The notes under the pieces: generated by a model
Databases searched by the model: none
Told to the model about the DNA's origin: nothing
What the model saw: only the letters and a program-made list of their open reading frames with translations
Program-made: the position numbers and the translations under genes
In this document: piece after piece, positions 19,025 to 28,689 of the stretch
Layout: each line of letters opens with the position of its first letter
Position numbering within the stretch: the stretch's first letter is position 1
From: Nostoc punctiforme NIES-2108
GTDB taxonomy: Bacteria > Cyanobacteriota > Cyanobacteriia > Cyanobacteriales > Nostocaceae
Length of the DNA: 64,000 nucleotides
Direction: 5' to 3'
Assembly: GCA_003326195.1 (NCBI GenBank)
Contig: LXQE01000125.1
Location: 76,698-140,697 of the forward strand

Positions 19025-19436
19025 TTAATCATGAGTAATTTTGTCTGAATATCAACAGAATAACGAATTTGTGATGCTTAGTGCTTTATTTTTGAAACCT
19101 CTCTAAGTAAAGTAATATGTTTGTATTATTAACTAAATTCCGTAGGCATTGCTCTGAAAGCTGAGTGGCAAACCATCAATGATGTCTTAGATAAAGACTG
19201 AAATATTGACTAAAGAACATGGATTAAACAAAATGCAAAACTTCTTTTGAGTTAGGTAGACTCTTTTCCGTCACCGCAGATTATAGTGGCTGAAGTATTA
19301 CTCAATCCCCAATCTTAGTCATAAGGATAAAGAATATAAGTTAATGTCAGTAAAAACTGTGTTCAAGTTAACCACAATCAAAACTTAATAGCATAAATTG
19401 TAGATAGCATCAACTACTAGTATTTGCACACAAGCT
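19025..19436. other. Gene-less stretch
   Basis: AT-rich sequence between divergently transcribed genes. No conserved reading frame, hairpin or repeat was recognised beyond promoter-like AT tracts. Confidence 0.5.
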
Positions 19437-19868
19437 ATGAGCCAAACTTTATTCCATCTAGCTTTCCCTGTAACTGACATTGCCCAAACAAAAGCATATT
19501 ATGTAGATGGCTTGGGCTGTATTCCTGGTCGTGAAAACCACCATGCCCTGATTCTCAATCTCTACGGTCATCAATTAGTGGCTCATGTCACCAAAGAACC
19601 TTTGACACCGCAACAAACTATCTATCCCAGACACTTTGGGCTAATTTTTACTCAAGAACGTGACTGGCAAGACTTACTACAAAGGGCACAACAACAACAG
19701 CTACTTTTTCGTGAAGAAACCAAAAATCGCTTTGTCGGTTCTCCTCTTGAGCATCGCACTTTCTTTTTAGAAGATCCCTTTTATAATCTCATGGAGTTCA
19801 AGTATTATCGTCACCCAGAGGCGATTTTTGAGAGTTACGAATATACGCAAATTGGTGATAGGAATTAA
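19437..19868 (+). CDS. VOC-family (glyoxalase/dioxygenase fold) protein
   Basis: A 143-residue single VOC-fold protein with two beta-alpha-beta-beta-beta halves. It starts FHLAFPVTDIAQTKAYYVDG, the usual first motif with a metal-ligand histidine. The second half begins ...ARDFGLIF-like as RHFGLIFTQERDWQDLL, and a final metal-ligand glutamate lies in NLMEFKYYRHPE. Members include lyases, isomerases and extradiol dioxygenases; this one is close to the uncharacterised glyoxalase-like group. It stands alone, and an AT-rich heptamer tract (ATTAAAA) follows the stop. Confidence 0.88.
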   Translation: MSQTLFHLAFPVTDIAQTKAYYVDGLGCIPGRENHHALILNLYGHQLVAHVTKEPLTPQQTIYPRHFGLIFTQERDWQDLLQRAQQQQLLFREETKNRFVGSPLEHRTFFLEDPFYNLMEFKYYRHPEAIFESYEYTQIGDRN

Positions 19869-19888
19869 AAAATTAAAAATTAAAAATC
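19863..19888. repeat. ATTAAAA heptamer tract
   Basis: Three ATTAAAA-type units overlap the end of the VOC gene and extend a few bases beyond. A similar run is near 8928-8945. Confidence 0.5.
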
Positions 19889-19901
19889 AAGTAATGCAAG
19901 C

Positions 19902-20543
19902 CTAACAAGCATCCTGGTTACTTACTGAATTTTTTATTAGCTTAATAGGCTTTGCTAAAGCTGCTGTGACTATCGCTAAACTCCTGGGATCTGTCAGCAT
20001 CCAAGGGTGTAGAGTAACTGGTACTATTACTTGGCTTCCTACGGGCATTTGTGAACTATTTGCTGGGACAATCATTAAATCATAAGGTGTCCAGATAGAC
20101 GTAAAATCTAGCTGCCCCAACATTACAGCATCAGAATTTAAATCCTTGAGAAAAATGCTATCGGGGCGCATTTGTAGGCAACCAGGACGCTGGGAACCAT
20201 AAGCAACCACAGTTCCATAATGGGGCGAAGAGATGGTAATAAACCGCTGCACGCGGTTAATTCCTCCTAATCGCTGAACATAGTAACGGCTGACAATTCC
20301 TCCCATACTGAAGCCTACTAAATCTAGGCGTTGTTCTGGTGCAAAGGTTGCTGTAACATAATCGGCTACCTGTTTTGCCAATTCATCAAGACCCACTACA
20401 CCATTATTAGGAATCAGATTCAGGCTATATACAGACCAACCCCGTTGTATGAAGTATGCCCTCATTTTATGGAAAACTGCCTCTGTATCGTCAATGCCGT
20501 GTATTAACAAAACGGGATTGCGTTGTTGAATTTCAATGTTCAT
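19902..20543 (-). CDS. Lipase/esterase-like alpha/beta hydrolase
   Basis: A 213-residue triacylglycerol-lipase-like alpha/beta hydrolase. Seen directly: the strand and oxyanion segment PVLLIHGIDDTEAVFHKM, the nucleophile elbow LVGFSMGGIVSRYY with the catalytic serine, and ITISSPHYGT, the segment typical of lipase and PGAP1-like relatives. The histidine is probably the one in VTLHPWML near the C-terminus. No signal peptide is seen. Substrate unknown; it may act on lipids or polyhydroxy esters. Confidence 0.87.
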   Translation of the reverse strand: MNIEIQQRNPVLLIHGIDDTEAVFHKMRAYFIQRGWSVYSLNLIPNNGVVGLDELAKQVADYVTATFAPEQRLDLVGFSMGGIVSRYYVQRLGGINRVQRFITISSPHYGTVVAYGSQRPGCLQMRPDSIFLKDLNSDAVMLGQLDFTSIWTPYDLMIVPANSSQMPVGSQVIVPVTLHPWMLTDPRSLAIVTAALAKPIKLIKNSVSNQDAC

Positions 20544-21078
20544 TTACAAAATCTAACTGAATTAAGGGGTGTATTTCACTTTTATAGGTGCATACTGCTC
20601 TACAAACTGAAGTTATTGCTTTTCAGATTCTTTCTTTATAAAAATATTGTGGCAAACAAAACTGAAATGCTTTGAAATATACTTTGTATGAAAATTTGTA
20701 TAAAATTTAACTAATTTGTCTTGCCATCTGCGATTTGGCTATGACACTCTTCCCACTGGTTGAGAGTAAACTGCTTGTTTAACTTCAATTGGGCATTTAC
20801 CAAACAAAGAAATGTTAATTCTTGTAAAGCTTGCTTTCAGAATCTTGCTCTTAGCTACAGTAAAATTTAATAATTAGTTCTCGGTGTATGCAGGTTGCAA
20901 ATGCTTGCAATAGAACATTTTGCCCTGTGGTTTTACTACAATGTTAATTAAGCACAAGCCTATAAGGGTTGTCACCAGGATGGGGTGACGCCAAGTAGAT
21001 AATGTAACATTTTGTCGTAATTTTTAACAATTACGGTTGAGTTCAAAATATAAAAGGTAAAAGGCAGGAGTAATTGTA
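20544..21078. other. Gene-less stretch upstream of 21079
   Basis: About 535 bases of AT-rich DNA between divergent genes. Small inverted repeats are seen at 20971-20989 (GTCACC...GGTGAC) and near 21014-21034 (CGTAATT...AATTACG). They could belong to a leader RNA of the gene at 21079, but this is weak. Confidence 0.45.
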
Positions 21079-21642
21079 ATGGATTTTATCAAAAAGTTAA
21101 TTTCGGGTATTCAGGGTTTTCTTGGCGGTATTCTGGGCGTTATTACTGGATTGTTACCGGGGAAGAAGAAAAGCAACGGCTACTTCTTAGAATTGGACGA
21201 AGCCAAAGATGCTGCCAAAGATGCTGCTAAAGAGGTAGCATCGAGCGCGAAGAAAGTAGCAGATACAGTTACATCGACAGTTGCATCGAATGCTAAGAAA
21301 GTAGCAGAGACAATTACATCAGAAGCACCAACTTCATCCAAGCCAGATTCGTTAAATGGAACAAAAACCGCCGCTACTAAGACTAAGGCTAAAGAAAAAT
21401 CAGCTAAAAATCCCAAACCAGCTGACGTTCAATTAGTCCAGACTGCTGAGGGTCTTAAAATTGAACCAGGCAAAAAAGCAAAAGCGGCGGCAGCCAAAGT
21501 ACTCAAAGAAGAGCCAACTGAAACGACCTTTGCACCAAAATATCTTGCTCCTTCGACTACTAGCTCTAATGGTCGTCGTCGTCCAGGGGCGAATATGAGT
21601 GCTTATCTAGATATGGCACGTCAGATTAAAACACCTAAATAA
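21079..21642 (+). CDS. Ala/Lys-rich protein with amphipathic N-terminus, function unknown
   Basis: A 187-residue basic protein. The first 28 residues (MDFIKKLISGIQGFLGGILG, then VITGLLPG) form a hydrophobic or amphipathic helix that may bind membranes. Residues 40-85 are repeats of the type AKDAAKDAAKEVASSAKKVA, like group-3 LEA proteins or apolipoprotein-like helices. The C-terminal half is Lys/Pro/Thr-rich and ends with a RRRPGANMSAYLDMA segment. Similar proteins are seen in filamentous cyanobacteria without known role. A perfect palindromic terminator follows. Confidence 0.8.
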   Translation: MDFIKKLISGIQGFLGGILGVITGLLPGKKKSNGYFLELDEAKDAAKDAAKEVASSAKKVADTVTSTVASNAKKVAETITSEAPTSSKPDSLNGTKTAATKTKAKEKSAKNPKPADVQLVQTAEGLKIEPGKKAKAAAAKVLKEEPTETTFAPKYLAPSTTSSNGRRRPGANMSAYLDMARQIKTPK

Positions 21643-21645
21643 TTC

Positions 21646-21673
21646 ATAGAGACCGTAAATTTACGGTCTCTAT
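21646..21673. terminator. Bidirectional terminator, perfect 28-base palindrome
   Basis: ATAGAGACCGTAAA followed directly by TTTACGGTCTCTAT lies between two convergent stop codons (21642 and 21677). It probably ends transcripts from both sides. Confidence 0.8.
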
Positions 21674-21676
21674 AGA

Positions 21677-23974
21677 TTAAGCGTGAAGATGCAAGGTTAA
21701 GATAACTTTGCCAGTTGTAGATGGGGGAACTCTCCAAAGTAAGAGCGATCGCTTAATTTTCTCCACTACAACTGGATCTTTTAGGGTAGAGGTTTCTTCA
21801 TCCAAAACTACCCGTTCTACCCGACCTTTCTTGACGGTGAACTCAAAGACGATTTCACCACTCAAGCCGGAAGGAAAATTTAGTTGCTGAAGGTGTTGGG
21901 TTAAGTCAGCAATTTCTGTATTATCCAAGCCAGTAATGCTGATGACCTCTAACTGATGGTTGATGGCTACGTCTAAGATTTCATCTTGTTCTATCTCCTC
22001 TAAATCAAAGCTCAAAGACATCTCAACTTCTTTGGCTGCTGGGGATTGTGGCGATCGCTTTTGCCGGAGAAAATCGGGAGCTTCTGCTGAAGCTGGCGCT
22101 GATAGCATTGAGAGTGATATTTTGCTGGCAACCGAAGCTTTGCCAAACCTAACTGCTTCAGGCATTGCCACTGGCACCTGCATAGACAGATATTCGCTTC
22201 CTGGTTCAACTCGCACGTCATCGCTGACAGCTACAAAAGCGGTGTATTGAGAAAGCAGTTGATAATTTAAGGCTGTTTTTGTAACTGCCTCTACACCAGC
22301 TTTGGTTTCAAAACTCACCATTTGATTCATCAAGTATTTGATGCGAGCGCGTCCCCACAACTGCGCTACAGCAACATTTCCTGTTTCTTCAAATACGAGG
22401 TGAAATGTTTTTTCATAGTGCTTACCGCCCGCAGCAATGCCGGAAATTTGCAGATTTCCGCTAGTCCTATCTTGTTTGCGACCAAACAAAACTAATGGTT
22501 GTTCGCAAAATAAATCAGGGGCTACCTTTGGGTAAATCACAGGCGATTCTGTGTCACCCTGCCAAGAGATTTGAATATTCGTGAGTACAGGATTGTTAAT
22601 TTGCCTGTAAAACTTTTCGGCAACTTCCTCGGTGGGTTCATCATGACGAATAATTCTGGATATTCCCCGGCCAATTTCGGCGATGCGATTTAGTAAAAAA
22701 CGGTTAACTGAACTACCAGCACCGAAACTATAAAGGCGATTTGCTGGTTGGAGGTGCTGTTGTACTTCTGCTAAAATCTCATTTTCGTTGCCGATATAGC
22801 CATCAGTTAAGAGTACAACGCTGCGTAATCTTCCGACTGGTGTAGGGAAATTTATGGCTGTACGAATGCCACTGAGCATTTCTGTACTGCCATCAGCTTG
22901 TAAATTGTTAATGTAAGCGATCGCTTGGGCACGATTTTCTGGTGTATTCGGCAGAGGTGTTGGCGATAACTGTCTGACTCTATCGGAAAAATCGATAATT
23001 GTGAAAGTATCGTTGGGATTCAACCCATTGATAAATCGCCGCATCAATTCCTGACACTTTTGCAACGGATCGCCAGATTGGGAACCGGAAGTATCCACCA
23101 AAAATACGACATCTTTGGGGACAATCTCATCAGTAGAATATTCCAAAGCTGGAATCAGATATATTGCAAAATGTCCGCCGCGATCGTCGGCTTGGCTTAA
23201 TACTGTAGATTGAGTTTCTTTACCAGAAACTTGATAGCGGAGAATTAAATCTTTGTTGGGAATTGTATCTTCTCCAGCTAATTGAATCCGCACAATTTGA
23301 CCTGAGTGTTCAATTTTTAATTGATGGGAAGGAGAACGCACTTCGGAAATTGGCAAACCTGCATCAATTTCGACTGTGACATTAATATTGTGACGCGAAC
23401 GCGTTCCTTCTGGGACTACAGGCGGTGTAATGCGGGAAGCATCAGGAACTTGATCCGTATCACCGCTACCATCTATAGGCGTTCCCGGAATATATCTTGG
23501 CCCCACGACCATTGGAAAAACAAATTCGTAGTTTCCCGCCTCAAATTTTAAACTTTCGGTGTAACGAATTGTGACATCAATTTGTTCGCCAGGTTTGATG
23601 TTAGCCAGAGATTGGGTGAAAATGTTGTCTCGTTCCTGTTCAAGAAGTCCGGCGGTGCGTCCTTCTTGTTTTGCCTTTTCATAGATGGCTACAGCTTCTT
23701 CGCGTTTTTTAATATTACCTTTGATGATGCGGCTACCTATTTTTATTTCCATATCATCCACCGCAGCCTCATCAGGTAACGGAAAGATATACACAGCTTC
23801 TAAAGACTGCGTGAAGGGATTTTCAAAACTTTGGATAACCTCAACTCGTGATAAATTACCCGCAATTTTTGCTATAACTTCCGTATGCTTGAGTGGAAAA
23901 ACTAGTTGTTCTCCTTGAGGTGATTGAACGTACAAACCGCCTAAATGTTGGTTTTTAGCACTTACTGTATTCAT
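21677..23974 (-). CDS. VIT and von Willebrand A domain protein
   Basis: A 765-residue protein. The N-terminal VIT domain (about 10-140) includes GNLSRVEVIQSFENPFTQSL and the VYIFPLPDEAAVDDM strand. The vWA domain (about 285-460) has an intact MIDAS, DVVFLVDTSGSQSG, with TDGYIGNE later. The C-terminal 70 residues (SGEIVFEFTVKKGRVERVVL) look like the TonB/AgmX-type C-terminal fold. No N-terminal signal peptide and no transmembrane helix are seen. Members resemble inter-alpha-trypsin inhibitor heavy chains; their role in bacteria is unknown, possibly metal-dependent adhesion or complex assembly. It is last in a minus-strand run of sir, rsmE, TPR gene and this gene. Confidence 0.87.
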   Translation of the reverse strand: MNTVSAKNQHLGGLYVQSPQGEQLVFPLKHTEVIAKIAGNLSRVEVIQSFENPFTQSLEAVYIFPLPDEAAVDDMEIKIGSRIIKGNIKKREEAVAIYEKAKQEGRTAGLLEQERDNIFTQSLANIKPGEQIDVTIRYTESLKFEAGNYEFVFPMVVGPRYIPGTPIDGSGDTDQVPDASRITPPVVPEGTRSRHNINVTVEIDAGLPISEVRSPSHQLKIEHSGQIVRIQLAGEDTIPNKDLILRYQVSGKETQSTVLSQADDRGGHFAIYLIPALEYSTDEIVPKDVVFLVDTSGSQSGDPLQKCQELMRRFINGLNPNDTFTIIDFSDRVRQLSPTPLPNTPENRAQAIAYINNLQADGSTEMLSGIRTAINFPTPVGRLRSVVLLTDGYIGNENEILAEVQQHLQPANRLYSFGAGSSVNRFLLNRIAEIGRGISRIIRHDEPTEEVAEKFYRQINNPVLTNIQISWQGDTESPVIYPKVAPDLFCEQPLVLFGRKQDRTSGNLQISGIAAGGKHYEKTFHLVFEETGNVAVAQLWGRARIKYLMNQMVSFETKAGVEAVTKTALNYQLLSQYTAFVAVSDDVRVEPGSEYLSMQVPVAMPEAVRFGKASVASKISLSMLSAPASAEAPDFLRQKRSPQSPAAKEVEMSLSFDLEEIEQDEILDVAINHQLEVISITGLDNTEIADLTQHLQQLNFPSGLSGEIVFEFTVKKGRVERVVLDEETSTLKDPVVVEKIKRSLLLWRVPPSTTGKVILTLHLHA

Positions 23975-24030
23975 AGAAAACTCCTATTCGATTTGTGAAC
24001 TTACTTCTTAAAGTAGGTAATAAGTAACTT

Positions 24031-24056
24031 AATTACGAATTACGAATTACGAATTA
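24031..24056. repeat. GAATTAC heptamer tract
   Basis: AATTACGAATTACGAATTAC and one further unit form a STRR-like heptamer run that touches the stop codon of the TPR gene. Confidence 0.7.
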
Positions 24057-25121
24057 TTTAACAAACACCAGTCCACTATACAAATGAAAAGCTGAATCCC
24101 AATTAGTCTGTTCCCTACGAAACAGATCGATGTGAGACTTGATATGACTCAACATTTCTGTTTGATCTAATGTTGTATCTGCAAAAGACGTGAAATCTGA
24201 CCAGATTTTTACTTGAGGTAGTTGCTGGTCAATCCAACTTGATAAACTATTCCAATTAATTCTGATTGTATTTTGGCTAGCTTGAGGAATGATTTCTAAA
24301 CCTTGCTGAAATTCATAGCCGTTATCATAAAGTCGGAGAATGGAACGTCTACCAGGTATGTGTAAATCACAAAACTGAGCATAGTCTTGTGTTTGAGTTT
24401 TCCATTCCAGTTTACGGCGGGCATCAACATCTACAACTTGTTCAAAAATGGGCAAAAGTCCTACTACTCTTGCTGTGACTTCTGACCAGTCAAAGGTAAG
24501 AGAACCGAGTTGATTTACCTCGTTTCGGCAAACAACAGTAGCTTGCGGGGTAAATGCTTGGAAATGTTTGACTTGATAAACTTGAATTTGCTGAATTTGC
24601 GCTATTGTTGCCCAAAAGCAAGGAATACCAGCCTGCTGTAGCTGTTTACCATAAAATTTTAGTTCTCCTACTTGGCCAGTGCGGTACAATCTCCAGCCAC
24701 GACTTGGCAGTACCAGCCTTGCAGTGTAGGGGTCTAGCTGCATAATCTGAGCGAATTTTCGAGATGCTTCTGTTTTCATCTCGGTACTGAGTGGCTCTAA
24801 AACTAGTACGCCAAGTTCGGTGTTATTTGGTTCAGATTTTGCTTGGGAAATAGCTCTTTGTCTTTCTTCTAGTTCAATTTCTTGTAGCCGTCGCAAACCT
24901 TGGCGTGCGAGCGTTACTATTTTGGCGTTCCTTGTATCTCGTAGCAGTTGCCGATAAATTTTTTCTGCATCTTGGCGCTTTTCAGATACTTCATGTAGTC
25001 GACCGAGATAATATTGTACCCAAGGATTTTCGGGTGATTCTTTTTGCAGCTGTTTGAGTAATTTAGCTGCTGTTTTATAGTCTTTATGCTCAAAGGCGAT
25101 CGCAACTTGCTCAATCATCAC
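24054..25121 (-). CDS. TPR-repeat protein of cyanobacterial type
   Basis: A 355-residue protein. The first 90 residues are helical TPR-like repeats (AAKLLKQLQKESPENPWVQY, then RLHEVSEKRQDAEKIYRQLL). The rest is a conserved cyanobacterial region of unknown function, with segments ILRLYDNGYEFQQG and WNSLSSWIDQQLPQVKIW. There is no signal peptide. It lies between rsmE and the VIT/vWA gene on one strand with short gaps, so co-transcription is possible. TPR proteins are protein-binding scaffolds; the partner is unknown. Confidence 0.75.
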   Translation of the reverse strand: MMIEQVAIAFEHKDYKTAAKLLKQLQKESPENPWVQYYLGRLHEVSEKRQDAEKIYRQLLRDTRNAKIVTLARQGLRRLQEIELEERQRAISQAKSEPNNTELGVLVLEPLSTEMKTEASRKFAQIMQLDPYTARLVLPSRGWRLYRTGQVGELKFYGKQLQQAGIPCFWATIAQIQQIQVYQVKHFQAFTPQATVVCRNEVNQLGSLTFDWSEVTARVVGLLPIFEQVVDVDARRKLEWKTQTQDYAQFCDLHIPGRRSILRLYDNGYEFQQGLEIIPQASQNTIRINWNSLSSWIDQQLPQVKIWSDFTSFADTTLDQTEMLSHIKSHIDLFRREQTNWDSAFHLYSGLVFVK

Positions 25122-25186
25122 TTACTTTAAATACACGTTGGAGTGATGTCTCGCGCAAAAGTAATTTTGCGTGAGCTATAAATCAT

Positions 25187-25894
25187 TTATACTTCACAAC
25201 TTGCGGTAATCAAGGATAATGCTACTACTGGGGCTGTAACTGCTCTCAGGATGCGGCGACCAAGGGAAACAGGCTGAAATCCAACTGCGATCGCATTCTC
25301 AATTTCTTCTGTTGTCCATCCCCCTTCTGGCCCAGTAGCAATGACAATCTCCTCAGAAATGCTACTCAGCACCTTGCTTAAATGGGGATATTCTCCACGA
25401 GCCTCACAAATGTAACGGTGACTTGTCTGATTCGCGGTGACGGCAGTATTAAAAGCAACAGGTTCAAAAATTGTCGGCACGAATGAGCGCTCTGACTGTT
25501 CAGCGGCTTCCGCAGCGATGCGCCGCCAGCGTTCAAGCTTTTGAGGACTAGGATGAAGCAAAGTGCGAACGCTCAATACTGGTGCAATACAAGCTACTCC
25601 CAACTCTGTACAACACCGCACCACTTCATCAAATCCATTACCTTTGGGTAACGCCACCATCAGCGTAATTGATACAGGTAATTCTGTTTCTACTAACAGC
25701 GGTTCTAAAACCTGTGCTTGTTCCCCTGCTAGCTGCGCTAACCACCATTTTCCCTTACCATCCATTGCAATAAAGTGATCGCCTTCGCGCAAGCGCAACA
25801 CACGCCCTAAATAATGCTGTTGTTCTTTGGTGAGTAAAATTTCCCCTTGTTGCAGTTGGGAGGGTGCGATCGAAATTCTTTGCAGTTGAGACAT
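25187..25894 (-). CDS. rsmE: 16S rRNA (uracil1498-N3)-methyltransferase RsmE
   Basis: RsmE methylates N3 of U1498 in 16S rRNA with S-adenosylmethionine. It has a SPOUT knot. Motifs: GNGFDEVVRCCTELGV, AAEAAEQSERSFVP, and the SAM-binding knot IATGPEGGWTTEEIENA ending LGRRILRAVTAP. The ATG at 25894 (MSQLQRISIAPSQL) is preferred over the one at 25948. The extra 18 residues would read through a terminator hairpin (25928-25959), and family proteins begin with this OB-like domain. The 236-residue length is normal. Confidence 0.93.
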   Translation of the reverse strand: MSQLQRISIAPSQLQQGEILLTKEQQHYLGRVLRLREGDHFIAMDGKGKWWLAQLAGEQAQVLEPLLVETELPVSITLMVALPKGNGFDEVVRCCTELGVACIAPVLSVRTLLHPSPQKLERWRRIAAEAAEQSERSFVPTIFEPVAFNTAVTANQTSHRYICEARGEYPHLSKVLSSISEEIVIATGPEGGWTTEEIENAIAVGFQPVSLGRRILRAVTAPVVALSLITASCEV

Positions 25895-25927
25895 GGGATT
25901 TGGGAATTTCAAGAATATCAAATCAAA

Positions 25928-25959
25928 GATGGACACAGATAAATCCATCTGTGTCCATC
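25928..25959 (-). terminator. Terminator hairpin between sir and rsmE
   Basis: GATGGACACAGAT and ATCTGTGTCCATC form a perfect 13-base stem with a six-base loop, 22 bases after the sir stop. On the minus strand a short T-rich run (TTTGATTTGAT) follows. Confidence 0.7.
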
Positions 25960-25981
25960 ATGGTTTAATTATTTATTCGGC

Positions 25982-27898
25982 TTACGAAAGATTCTGGAAG
26001 TAAGCCTCTAGCGCTTCACTCACTAACTGAGTCATTGGCTTACCTTGACTTTCTGCTACTTCCTTCAACTTGCTATAAACCTCTTCTTTCAAATTCACCC
26101 GATGGCGCGATTTGTTTGCACCATTAGCTGTTTGCGGTTCGTAGCTAGCAGCAAATTCACGGATGGCATCAAAACCAACGCGATCGCAAAAATCACCAAA
26201 GCTTTCTTTTGATTTTCGAGATTTCTTAAAGTAAACAAAAATCGGCTCTAAGAAGCTTTCCAAGTCATTATGGTGCAGCTTTTCTATGTAAGGTTGTGCC
26301 AGTCGAGTCTGATTTGGCGAACCCCCTAACCATAGCTGGTAAGATTCTGGAGCGCTACCGACAAAAGCCAATTCTGCCAAGTAAGGACGAGCGCAGCCAT
26401 TGGGGCATCCTGTCATCCTTACCACAAAATGTTCTTTTTGTAAACCTAGTTTATTCAACAGAGCGCGAATCCGCTCCAAAATACCCGGTATTGCGCGTTC
26501 TGATTCCGTGATTGCCAAGCCACAAGTGGGTAAAGCCGGACAAGCCATTGCATACCGCACTAAAGGTTCGATTTTACTAGGGTCGTCTCCGACACCGTGA
26601 CGGCTGAGAATGTCTTGAATAGCTTCTTTGCTATCTGGTTCGATATCGTAAAAAATCAGGTTGTGGTTGGCTGTCAGACGGATGTGTAAGTTGAACTGTT
26701 CAACAATTTCCCGCAAAGCGGTTTTCAGTTGAAACGAACCTTCATCCTTGACTCGACCATTGTCAATAGAAATTCCTAAGAATAGCTTGCCATCACCTTG
26801 TTCATTCCAGCCGAGGAAGTCGTAATATTTAAACTCTGGCAGTGGTTTGAAGGCTTCGATTGATTTACCGAAATATTCTTCAACTTGAGTGCGGAATTTA
26901 TCTAAACCCCAATCGTTGATTAGATATTTTAATCTGGCATGACGACGATCGGTGCGATCGCCATAATCTCTCTGAGTAGCAACAATCGCTTTTACAATGT
27001 CGTAGACATCATCCTTAGCCACATAACCGATGGGGTCTGCTAACCTAGCGAAAGTTTCTTCTTTACCGTGGGTTCTGCCTAAGCCACCGCCAGCAAAAAT
27101 ATTAAATCCTTCTAATTGCTTCTTTTTATTGGTAATTACTACCAAAGTCAGGTCTTGGGAATACAAATCCACCGAATTATCCCCTGGCACTGTCACGCAA
27201 ATTTTGAACTTGCGGGGCATGTAATGTGTGCCATAAATAGGTTCTTCGTTGTCATGGATAATTGTGCCATTCCCGTTGCGTTGTCGCGCCGCCTTCACCT
27301 CTGGGTCTTCTTCAGCACTAATTGCCTTTTCCCCATCTAGCCAAATTTCGTAATAAGCACCCGTTTGTGCTGACAACAAATCAGCAATATTTTGGGCATA
27401 CTCCCAAGCATACTGATACTCTGGGCGATTCTTAAAAGGGGCTGGTGGTGCCATCACGTTGCGGTTGATGTCACCGCAAGCTCCCAAAGTCGAACCCAGA
27501 TTGTTGACAATTGTAGCGATCGCTGGTTTCAAATTCTTCTTTAAAATACCGTGCAGTTGGAAACCTTGACGGGTAGTTGCTCGTAACGTGTGGTTGCCAT
27601 ACTCATCAGCTATTTTATCTAAAGCCAGATACAGTTGTGGCGGTACTAAGCCACCCGGATTTTTTGTCCGCAGCATAAACTGGTAATCTTTTTCCTGTCC
27701 CTTGGTGCGGTTATCGCGGTTATCCTGTTGGTAAGAACCATGAAATTTCAAAAGCTGCACCGCATTTTCAGTAAAATGGGTAGTGTCTTGAAGGATCTCA
27801 GTTGCTACAGGTTCACGCAAAAAATTACTATTTTCCTTGATTCCTTCTACTTTGGAAGGCTTACGGCTAGCGATTGGGGAAGGAGCAGATTTAACCAT
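25982..27898 (-). CDS. sir: Ferredoxin-sulfite reductase with C-terminal RHH extension
   Basis: Ferredoxin-dependent sulfite reductase makes sulfide from sulfite with six electrons using siroheme and a [4Fe-4S] cluster. The cluster cysteines are in [16 protein letters not shown] and [14 protein letters not shown]. Siroheme/anion-binding segments include TRQGFQLHG and [13 protein letters not shown]. Residues about 590-638 add a ribbon-helix-helix-like tail: [20 protein letters not shown] then [16 protein letters not shown]. Chloroplast sulfite reductase also binds DNA and compacts nucleoids, so a DNA-binding tail is noteworthy. The N-terminus has a short linker before [11 protein letters not shown]. 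It heads a minus-strand gene run. Confidence 0.95.
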   Translation of the reverse strand: MVKSAPSPIASRKPSKVEGIKENSNFLREPVATEILQDTTHFTENAVQLLKFHGSYQQDNRDNRTKGQEKDYQFMLRTKNPGGLVPPQLYLALDKIADEYGNHTLRATTRQGFQLHGILKKNLKPAIATIVNNLGSTLGACGDINRNVMAPPAPFKNRPEYQYAWEYAQNIADLLSAQTGAYYEIWLDGEKAISAEEDPEVKAARQRNGNGTIIHDNEEPIYGTHYMPRKFKICVTVPGDNSVDLYSQDLTLVVITNKKKQLEGFNIFAGGGLGRTHGKEETFARLADPIGYVAKDDVYDIVKAIVATQRDYGDRTDRRHARLKYLINDWGLDKFRTQVEEYFGKSIEAFKPLPEFKYYDFLGWNEQGDGKLFLGISIDNGRVKDEGSFQLKTALREIVEQFNLHIRLTANHNLIFYDIEPDSKEAIQDILSRHGVGDDPSKIEPLVRYAMACPALPTCGLAITESERAIPGILERIRALLNKLGLQKEHFVVRMTGCPNGCARPYLAELAFVGSAPESYQLWLGGSPNQTRLAQPYIEKLHHNDLESFLEPIFVYFKKSRKSKESFGDFCDRVGFDAIREFAASYEPQTANGANKSRHRVNLKEEVYSKLKEVAESQGKPMTQLVSEALEAYFQNLS

Positions 27899-28016
27899 TA
27901 GACTTGTATAGTATTCTCAATAAAGCATTACGTAGACGCCGAATCAGCACCCTTCGGCTACTTGATCCCCGGTAATCCGGCCGGAATAATGAGGAATGTT
28001 TTAATTTTACCACGGC

Positions 28017-28063
28017 AAAAGCTGGCTTTGTCAGTGATGTAATACTTAGCAAAACCAGCTTTT
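28017..28063 (-). terminator. Hairpin downstream of the outer-membrane-like gene
   Basis: AAAAGCTGGCTTTG (28017-28030) pairs with CAAAACCAGCTTTT (28050-28063) with one mismatch and a 19-base loop. It could end the transcript of the gene at 28138-28677. Between them lies a GTGCTGAGT-type heptamer tract (about 28078-28130). Confidence 0.5.
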
Positions 28064-28137
28064 GGGAGTAGTGAGTTTTTAGTGCTGAGTCCTGAGTACT
28101 AAGTAAAGTATAAACTGACTGAGGACTCAATAATCTT

Positions 28138-28677
28138 TTATTTGAAGCGATAACCAATACCACCATTGATGCTAACAGCAGAAGCATCACTATTTTGGTA
28201 AGCACCAAGTCCTACTTTGGCATTAGTGTAGACGAGGAAATTGTTAGCAACTTCCGATTCAACGCCAGCACCTACCACTACCGAATCTCTGTTACCTATA
28301 GGAGTTGGTGAGCCATCTTTCTCTACAAAAGAATAACCACCAGTTAAATAGGCGTTAGTTCTATTAGCGATAGGCAAATCTACAGAAAGTTCTGGGATGA
28401 TGGCACTTGTTTTATCACTCCAAAGAACATTACCGCGTGCAGAAAACGGCGTAGTTCCTAATTTCACACGCCCTGTGACATTACCACCAAACGTGGCATC
28501 ATCATTAATGCCTTGTCCGCCACTGGTAACGCCAGCTGCAACACCAGCACCAACATAACTAGCATCAGTACCCTTTTTGGTTTCAGCAGAAGCTTGACTA
28601 GCTGATAGAACAAAAGGAGCAACTATTAAGGAAGACAATGCAGAAATTGTCACGAAAAACTTGAGTAAGCGTTTCAT
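28138..28677 (-). CDS. Secreted outer-membrane beta-barrel-like protein
   Basis: A 179-residue protein beginning MKRLLKFFVTISALSSLIVA, a clear Sec signal peptide probably cut after SASQASA. The start at 28677 is preferred over one four codons upstream because it gives the usual basic MKR start. The mature part alternates polar and apolar residues in strand-like segments (YVGAGVAAGV, NAYLTGGYSFV, VVVGAGVESEV, NAKVGLGAY) and ends GGIGYRFK, close to the aromatic-terminated signature of OmpA/OmpW-like barrels. So it is probably a small eight-stranded outer-membrane barrel. Substrate or role is unknown. Confidence 0.8.
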   Translation of the reverse strand: MKRLLKFFVTISALSSLIVAPFVLSASQASAETKKGTDASYVGAGVAAGVTSGGQGINDDATFGGNVTGRVKLGTTPFSARGNVLWSDKTSAIIPELSVDLPIANRTNAYLTGGYSFVEKDGSPTPIGNRDSVVVGAGVESEVANNFLVYTNAKVGLGAYQNSDASAVSINGGIGYRFK

Positions 28678-28689
28678 AATTGTGACCAA

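Noticed and set aside
25895..25948. Longer start for rsmE
   Set aside because: It would overlap a strong terminator hairpin and adds residues unlike RsmE proteins.
27891..28208. 105-residue minus-strand frame overlapping the outer-membrane-like gene
   Set aside because: It shares bases with the signal-peptide-bearing gene in another frame and reads through the hairpin and repeat tract.
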